This document shows positions 59,118-64,000 of a stretch of 64,000 nt of DNA, one piece after another. The DNA comes from Rhodosalinus sp041365695 (GTDB lineage: Bacteria > Pseudomonadota > Alphaproteobacteria > Rhodobacterales > Rhodobacteraceae): the NCBI RefSeq assembly GCF_041365695.1, contig NZ_JBGFSJ010000003.1:124001-188000 (forward strand), in the 5' to 3' direction. The notes beneath the pieces are model-generated. The model had not been told where the DNA came from and made no database searches. It was given only the letters and a program-made list of their open reading frames with translations. Numbering within the stretch: the stretch's first letter is position 1; each line of letters starts with the position of its first letter. A program made the translations under genes and the position numbers.

Positions 59118-61202
59118 TCACTCCGCCGCGATGGTGATGACCGGCTCCATCTGGCGGAATTCCTCTTCCGGCAGATGGCATTTCACCTGGTGGCCCGAGG
59201 CCAGCTGGATCATCGGCGGCACCTCGGTCTCGCACTTGTTCCCCGGCACCTTGGATTTCCAGCGGCACCGGGTCTGGAACGGGCATCCGGGCGGCGGGTT
59301 CATCGCCGAAGGGATCTCGCCCTCGAGCACGATGCTCTTCTTCTCGACATGGGTGTCGGCGATGGGCACGGCCGACAGAAGCGCCTCGGTGTAGGGGTGG
59401 TAGGGCGGGGCGAACACCTGCTCGGTGTCGCCGATCTCGACGACATGGCCGAGATACATCACCATCACCCGGTCCGCGAGATAGCGCACCAGCGACAGGT
59501 CATGCGCGATCACGATGAGCGTCGTCTTGTGCTCGTTCTGGATCTCCATCAGCAGATCGGTGACCGCGGCCTGCACGCTCACGTCGAGCGCCGACACCGG
59601 CTCGTCCGCGACCACGATGCGCGCATCGCCGGCGAAAGCGCGCGCGATGCCGACGCGCTGCTTCTGCCCGCCGGAGAGCTGGCGCGGCATCCGGTCGGCG
59701 AATTCCCGCGGCAGTTTAACGAGGTCGAGCAGCCTGAGCATCCGCTCGCGCCGGTCCTTCTCGGAGCTGCCGATCTTGAAGATCTCCAGCGCCCGGATGA
59801 GCTGCCGCCCGACGGTCATGGAGGGGTTCAGCGTGTCGAACGGGTTCTGGAACACCATCTGCACGTCGGCGATGGTCTTGGTGTCGCGCTGCTCGATGGG
59901 CGTCTGTTCGATGTTGCGGTTGTCGAGCAGGATCTGCCCGTCGGTCGCGGTCTCGAGCCCCATGAGCACCTTGGCGAAGGTCGACTTGCCGCAGCCCGAC
60001 TCTCCCACGATCGCGAGGGTTTCGGATTCCCGTGCCTCGAAGGACAGCGTCTCGTTGGCCTTGACGACGCGTTTCTCGCCGCCCCCGAAAAGCGCGCTGG
60101 CCGCGACCTCGTAGTATTTCTTCAGGTTCTCCATCTTGAGCACGACGGGCCCGATCTCGGCGCGGCCCTTGTGCGCCTCGGCCTGCATCGGGGCGTCCCA
60201 GTCGATGTCCTTCCAGCGCAGGCAACGCGTCTCGTGGGTGCCTTCCTTGTCCACGTCCTCCATGTAGATGTGGCCCTGGTCGCAGACGCCCTCCTCGAAG
60301 TAGTCGCAGCGCGGACCGAAGTTGCAGCCCCTGGGACGCTCGTGGGGCAGGGGGAAGTTGCCCGGAATGGCCTTGAGCGGACGTTCGGTCTTGTTCGCGC
60401 CGGGCAGCGGGATCGTGCGGAAGAGCGCCTGGGTGTAGGGGTGGCGCATCTTGTTGAAGACGGTGTCGATGTCGCCACGCTCCACCGCCTCGCCGGAATA
60501 CATCACGCAGATCCGGTCGCAGGTCTCGAGCACGAGCCCCAGATTGTGGGAGATGAAGAGCATCGAGGTGCCGTACTTGCGCCCGAGATCCTTCACCAGC
60601 TCGACGACCGCGGCCTCCACCGTCACGTCGAGCGCGGTGGTGGGCTCGTCCAGGATCAGCAGAGAGGGGTTCGCCATGAGCGCCATGGCGATGACGATGC
60701 GCTGCTGCTGCCCGCCCGAAAGCTGGTGCGGATAGCTTTTCAGGATGCGCTCGGGGTCGGGAAGCTTGACGTCGCTGACCACCTCCAGCGCCCTCTGGTA
60801 GGCCTCCTTCTCGGAGACGCCCTCGTGGATCATCGGCACTTCCATGAGCTGCTTGCCCACCCGCATCGCCGGGTTGAGCGAGGCCATTGGCTCCTGGTAG
60901 ATCATCGCGATCTCGGAGCCGCGGATCTTGCGCAGATCGTCGGCGGACATCTCGCCCATGTCCCGGCCCTTGAACTTGATGGTGCCGCCCACGATCTTGC
61001 CGTTGACGCCGAGGTCCTGCATCACCCCCAGCGCCACGGTGGACTTGCCGCAGCCCGACTCGCCCACCAGGCCGACCGCTTCGCCCGGCTGGACCATCAC
61101 GGAGAAATCCATGACCGCCGGGATCTCGCGCAGCCGCGTGAAGAACGAGATCGAAAGCTTGTCGATCTCGAGGATCGGACCGTCATAGTCCCGTTTCGCC
61201 AT
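59118..61202 (-). CDS. Peptide/nickel-type ABC transporter ATP-binding protein, two fused ATPases (DppDF-like)
   Basis: The 694-residue protein has two complete ATPase halves. Each has a Walker A (GESGCGKST), a signature (LSGGQQQRI and LSGGQKQRV) and Walker B (LLILDEPT and RIVVADEPV). Both halves end in cysteine-rich OppD/OppF-type C-terminal extensions (CNFGPRCDYFEEGVC; CPFQTRCRWKSK...KCET). These power uptake of a peptide or similar solute with the two permeases upstream. It is last in the operon; 111 bases containing repeat copy 3 separate it from the permease gene. Confidence 0.95.
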   Translation of the reverse strand: MAKRDYDGPILEIDKLSISFFTRLREIPAVMDFSVMVQPGEAVGLVGESGCGKSTVALGVMQDLGVNGKIVGGTIKFKGRDMGEMSADDLRKIRGSEIAMIYQEPMASLNPAMRVGKQLMEVPMIHEGVSEKEAYQRALEVVSDVKLPDPERILKSYPHQLSGGQQQRIVIAMALMANPSLLILDEPTTALDVTVEAAVVELVKDLGRKYGTSMLFISHNLGLVLETCDRICVMYSGEAVERGDIDTVFNKMRHPYTQALFRTIPLPGANKTERPLKAIPGNFPLPHERPRGCNFGPRCDYFEEGVCDQGHIYMEDVDKEGTHETRCLRWKDIDWDAPMQAEAHKGRAEIGPVVLKMENLKKYYEVAASALFGGGEKRVVKANETLSFEARESETLAIVGESGCGKSTFAKVLMGLETATDGQILLDNRNIEQTPIEQRDTKTIADVQMVFQNPFDTLNPSMTVGRQLIRALEIFKIGSSEKDRRERMLRLLDLVKLPREFADRMPRQLSGGQKQRVGIARAFAGDARIVVADEPVSALDVSVQAAVTDLLMEIQNEHKTTLIVIAHDLSLVRYLADRVMVMYLGHVVEIGDTEQVFAPPYHPYTEALLSAVPIADTHVEKKSIVLEGEIPSAMNPPPGCPFQTRCRWKSKVPGNKCETEVPPMIQLASGHQVKCHLPEEEFRQMEPVITIAAE

Positions 61203-61246
61203 GTCTTCCTCCCCGTTCGGAGCTGGTCTTGTTTTTCAAGGGACAC

Positions 61247-61309
61247 CCGGGGGCGCCGCCCCCGGACCCCCGGAGTATTTTCAACCAAGAAGAAGCAGGG
61301 GCTTCTTCT
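61247..61309. repeat. Dispersed hairpin/GAGTATTT-AAGAAGAAG element, copy 3
   Basis: A perfect 8-bp stem CCGGGGGC/GCCCCCGG with loop GCC (61247-61265) precedes the core ACCCCCGGAGTATTTTCAACC and AAGAAGAAGCAGGGGC (61267-61301). AGAAGAAGC and the following GCTTCTTCT make a further 9-bp hairpin (61288-61309). Unlike the other two copies, it lies inside an operon, in the antisense orientation, between the permease and ATPase genes. Confidence 0.7.
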
Positions 61310-61313
61310 GGGC

Positions 61314-62783
61314 CTAGTCGCGCAGCGACTCCTCCCGCAAACCGTCGGCGAGCAGGTTGAGGCCCAGCACGAGGCTCAGGAGCGACAGCGCCGGCGGCAG
61401 GGCCGGGTGGAGGTAGATCGACAGGAGCTTGCGCCCCTCGTTGATCGTCGAGCCCCAGTCGGGAGATTCCGGCGGCAGGCCGAGGCCGAAGAACCCGAGC
61501 GTGCCCAGCAGGATGGTGGTGTATCCGATGCGCAGGCAGAAATCGACGATCAGCGGCCCGCGTGCGTTGGGCAGGATCTCCCACAGCATGATGTACCACT
61601 TGCCCTCGCCGCGGGTCTGCGCCGCCGCCACGTAGTCGCGCGTCTTGATGTCCAGCACGAGCCCGCGGACGATGCGGAAGACGGTGGGCGAGTTCACGAA
61701 CATCACCGCGACGAAGACCACGAGGATGCCGCCGGGGATGTCGAAAAGGTCGAACCAGGAGAGCGAGGCGGGCAGGAAGTCGATCTTCGTGTCCTGCTGA
61801 TGGACGAGGGACAGGTAGAGCCAGCCCAGCAGGACCAGCACGACCGCCAGCACCGGCGTGCGCACGCCCGGTCGCGTGTAGAAGCGGGAATTGATCATCA
61901 CGGCCACGAAGAGGATCGGGAAGAGGAAGAGGACCGCGGCCATGAAGACGGGGATGCCCGTTTCCACGATCTCGGGCGTCACCAGGAGGTAGAAGAGCAG
62001 GATCACCGGGAAGGCGAGGATCAGGTTGGCGAGGAAGGACAGGAAGGTGTCCAGCCGGCCGCCGTAGTAGCCCGCGGGCAGCCCCAGCGTGATCCCCACC
62101 ATGAAGGCGAAGAGCGTGGCGAAGGGCGCGATCTTCATCACCTCCCACGCGCCCTTGATCATGCGCGAGAACACGTCCCGCGCGAGGTTGTCGCCGCCCA
62201 GCAGGTAGTAGGGGTAGAGCCCGCTCTCGGCCGCGCCCGGCACCGGCGAGCCGGGCGGCTCGTTCTTCATACCCGAGACCTGCTGAAGTTCGCCATGGGT
62301 CACGATCATGTCGAACGGGCCGCCGAAGATGGCCGCGAAGACCCAGAACATGACGATGCCGAAGCCGATCATCCCGATCATGCTGTCGAAGAGCTTGCCG
62401 TAAAGCCCCAGCCGGCGCTTGTAGGTGATCGACAGCGCGAAGGTCAGGACGAGCGCGATCCAGACCGGGGTCAGGCGGCCCGCCATCGCGCCGATGATCC
62501 CCACCGTCTCCAGGTTCCCGATGACCATGCCCGCCACCACATAGGCGGCGCAGCAGGCCAGGAAGAGCAGGATCGCGAATTTCATCGCCATGAGCGTGTA
62601 GTCGAGCGGCGCGCGGCTGAGCATCACCGCCTCGCCGTTCTCGTAGGCGATCTCGCCCGACTTCGCGCCCACGAGCGACAGGGCCCAGTTGCCCAGGAGG
62701 GCCAGCGCGAAGACCGCGACGGCGGCCATCATGGTCGGGGTGAGGACGGAGCCGAGATCGCCGGTCCAGGTAAGCGGTTCCAT
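61314..62783 (-). CDS. ABC transporter permease (DppC-like), enlarged
   Basis: The 489-residue permease carries the C-terminal binding-protein-dependent transport domain with the EAA loop (DYVAAAQTRGEGKWYIMLWEILPNARGPLI). It is some 180 residues longer than ordinary DppC proteins: several additional membrane helices precede the usual core, and further helices interrupt it (ETGIPVFMAAVLFLFPILFVAV and VLAVVLVLLGWLYLSLV). It lies 16 bases from the partner permease and is followed by repeat copy 3. Confidence 0.92.
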   Translation of the reverse strand: MEPLTWTGDLGSVLTPTMMAAVAVFALALLGNWALSLVGAKSGEIAYENGEAVMLSRAPLDYTLMAMKFAILLFLACCAAYVVAGMVIGNLETVGIIGAMAGRLTPVWIALVLTFALSITYKRRLGLYGKLFDSMIGMIGFGIVMFWVFAAIFGGPFDMIVTHGELQQVSGMKNEPPGSPVPGAAESGLYPYYLLGGDNLARDVFSRMIKGAWEVMKIAPFATLFAFMVGITLGLPAGYYGGRLDTFLSFLANLILAFPVILLFYLLVTPEIVETGIPVFMAAVLFLFPILFVAVMINSRFYTRPGVRTPVLAVVLVLLGWLYLSLVHQQDTKIDFLPASLSWFDLFDIPGGILVVFVAVMFVNSPTVFRIVRGLVLDIKTRDYVAAAQTRGEGKWYIMLWEILPNARGPLIVDFCLRIGYTTILLGTLGFFGLGLPPESPDWGSTINEGRKLLSIYLHPALPPALSLLSLVLGLNLLADGLREESLRD

Positions 62784-62799
62784 GTTCCTGCCCTCCCTC

Positions 62800-63864
62800 T
62801 CAGGCGACGCTGATGCGCGGGTTGAGATAGACGTAGCCGATGTCGGAAATGAGCTGGGTGACCAGCACCACAACCACCGACACAACCGAGACCGCGAGCA
62901 GCAGCTCGATGTCGTTGTTGCCCGCCGCCTGCACCAGCGTCCAGCCGAAGCCCTTGTAGTTGAAGAGCGTCTCGACGATCACGACGCCGTTCAGCAGCCA
63001 CGGGAACTGAAGCATGATGACGGTGAAGGGCGCGATGAGCGCGTTCCGGAGCGCGTGGCGCAACACGATGTTGGGAAAGGACACGCCCTTCAGCCGCGCG
63101 GTGCGGATGTACTGCGCCGTCATCACCTCGGCCATGGAAGCGCGCGTCATCCGCGCGATGTACCCCATCCCGTAAAGCGCGATGGTCAGCACCGGCAGGA
63201 AGAAGTTCTCGAAATTCGGGTTCTCCATCGCGGAGGTGGCGGTGCCCTTGAACCATCTGAGCCCGACGGCGGAGGAGGCGAAGACCGCGATCAGGATCAC
63301 GCCCGAGACGTATTCCGGGGTGGCCGTCGTGGTGATCGCGACCGTCGAGAGCGTGCGGTCGGTGCGCGAGCCCTCGCGCATCCCGGCCAGAACGCCCAGA
63401 ACGAGCGCCGAGGGCACCATCAGGATCATCGTCCACAGCATCAGCCGGCCGGTCAGCCCCAGCCGCTCGCCGATGATGCCAGCGACGGGCTGGCGGAACA
63501 CGGTGGAATAGCCCCAGTCGCCCTGCAGCACGCCGCAGAAGCGCGGCGCCTCGGCCGCTTCCTCGGGCGTGACCGCGCCGTCGATGCACCGCCCGCGCAC
63601 CACCGCCTCGCCGTTGCGGGTGTCGTCGCGCGTCCAGCCCGGCGCCACGCCGAGCCACTGGGCGTATTTCACCGGCACCGGCGCGAGATAGCCGCGGTTG
63701 TCGAGCCACTGCGTGACCTCGGCGTCGGTCATGCGCATGTTGCCCTGGGTTTTCGCGAGCTTCTCGAGGTTGGGGTAGAGGTTCGTCAGGAAGAAGACGA
63801 TGAAGGTCAGGCACAGCGCCGTGAGGATCATCACCCACAGCCGCCTCAGGAAGAAAAGTCCCAT
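62800..63864 (-). CDS. ABC transporter permease (DppB-like)
   Basis: The 354-residue permease has an N-terminal helix, a periplasmic region of about 100 residues with GDWGYSTVFRQPV (usual DppB motif is DxGxS) and the EAA loop (QYIRTARLKGVSFPNIVLRHALRNAL). It pairs with the larger permease downstream and the double ATPase. The expected substrate-binding protein gene should lie beyond the right edge. Typical solutes are di/oligopeptides; the real one is unknown. Confidence 0.93.
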   Translation of the reverse strand: MGLFFLRRLWVMILTALCLTFIVFFLTNLYPNLEKLAKTQGNMRMTDAEVTQWLDNRGYLAPVPVKYAQWLGVAPGWTRDDTRNGEAVVRGRCIDGAVTPEEAAEAPRFCGVLQGDWGYSTVFRQPVAGIIGERLGLTGRLMLWTMILMVPSALVLGVLAGMREGSRTDRTLSTVAITTTATPEYVSGVILIAVFASSAVGLRWFKGTATSAMENPNFENFFLPVLTIALYGMGYIARMTRASMAEVMTAQYIRTARLKGVSFPNIVLRHALRNALIAPFTVIMLQFPWLLNGVVIVETLFNYKGFGWTLVQAAGNNDIELLLAVSVVSVVVVLVTQLISDIGYVYLNPRISVA

Positions 63865-63953
63865 CCAATCCCCTGTCGGTCGGACCTTCGCGAACCTTGT
63901 GCCGGTCCGTCTCGGTCAGTCTTGTTGAGCGCGGACGCGCCATGAAAGAGCGT

Positions 63954-63982
63954 GGCCGCGCCCCGTCGCCGGGGGCGCGGCC
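63954..63982 (-). terminator. Hairpin upstream of the permease genes, probable partial terminator after the binding-protein gene
   Basis: A perfect 11-bp stem (GGCCGCGCCCC with GGGGCGCGGCC, loop GTCGCCG) lies 89 bases before the DppB-like gene, facing the minus-strand operon. Only a weak T-run follows (CTCTTTC), so it may stop part of transcription coming from a binding-protein gene beyond the window. Confidence 0.55.
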
Positions 63983-64000
63983 CGATGCGCCAGCCTCAGG

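Noticed and set aside
59175..62813. A 1212-codon open frame on the plus strand across the ABC transporter genes
   Set aside because: Antisense shadow of two recognised transporter genes; the product is His/Arg-rich without any conserved motif.

Overview
The window is a GC-rich (roughly two-thirds G+C) chromosomal segment of an alphaproteobacterium, almost certainly a member of the Rhodobacteraceae (Roseobacter/Rhodobacter group). The evidence is the sciP-ctrA pair, the ispDF-dusB-ntrB-ntrC-ntrY-ntrX order, an NtrC without the sigma-54 contact loop, small DUF6477/DUF6456-type proteins, a TrmFO, and dispersed intergenic elements ending in GAGTATTT...CCAAGAAGAAG. There is no prophage, IS element, CRISPR array or obvious genomic island; gene density is high and most operons use 4-bp ATGA or GTGA overlaps.

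Layout. 0-4 kb: the end of a fused MFS/spermidine-synthase-like membrane protein, a tRNA-Arg(CCG), a glutamine amidotransferase, and a CoA-transferase/hydratase pair resembling the mesaconyl-CoA enzymes Mct/Meh. 3.6-6.2 kb: divergent cell-wall genes (DUF882 peptidase-like protein and an L,D-transpeptidase). 6.2-8.8 kb: an unusual lpxD-acyl carrier protein-ketoacyl synthase operon, probably for a special lipid A acyl chain. 9-16 kb: mnmA, sciP, ctrA, ligA, recG, then a 40-residue membrane microprotein behind a GTTC-N7-GTTC (LexA-type) site. 16-22 kb: Fe-S scaffold-like protein, hisI, gluQ, a methyltransferase, trmFO, an enoyl-CoA hydratase homologue, a thioesterase and speD-speE. 23-31 kb: a SLAC1/TehA channel, rplM-rpsI, TetR-PPK2, ATPase-metA-hydrolase and a FadL-type porin. 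31-39 kb: a DMT exporter, guaA, a non-pyrrolysine MttB homologue, the DUF6477/DUF6456 divergent pair, lipA and two cytochromes c. 39-50 kb: hpt with a coupled microprotein, a Coq10-like protein, cinA-pgpA-ispDF, and the complete dusB-ntrBC-ntrYX nitrogen-control operon. 50-64 kb: CorC-like protein, xerD, an unknown secreted protein, aroK-aroB, a frameshifted cupin gene, an M50 protease, ssb, a lytic transglycosylase and a peptide-type ABC transporter whose binding protein lies just outside the window.

Most of the window is core genome: DNA repair and replication (ligA, recG, ssb, xerD), cell-cycle control (ctrA/sciP), tRNA modification (mnmA, trmFO, gluQ, dusB), envelope synthesis (lpxD set, Ldt, Slt, pgpA, ispDF) and nitrogen regulation. 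The least explained parts are the SOS-box microprotein with its structured 3' region (15.8-16.2 kb), the three-copy dispersed element, the second-locus lpxD/acp/kas operon, the palindrome between the DUF6477 and DUF6456 genes, and the secreted unknown upstream of xerD. Starts were chosen by ribosome-binding site, overlap and family alignment from memory; no database search was run.
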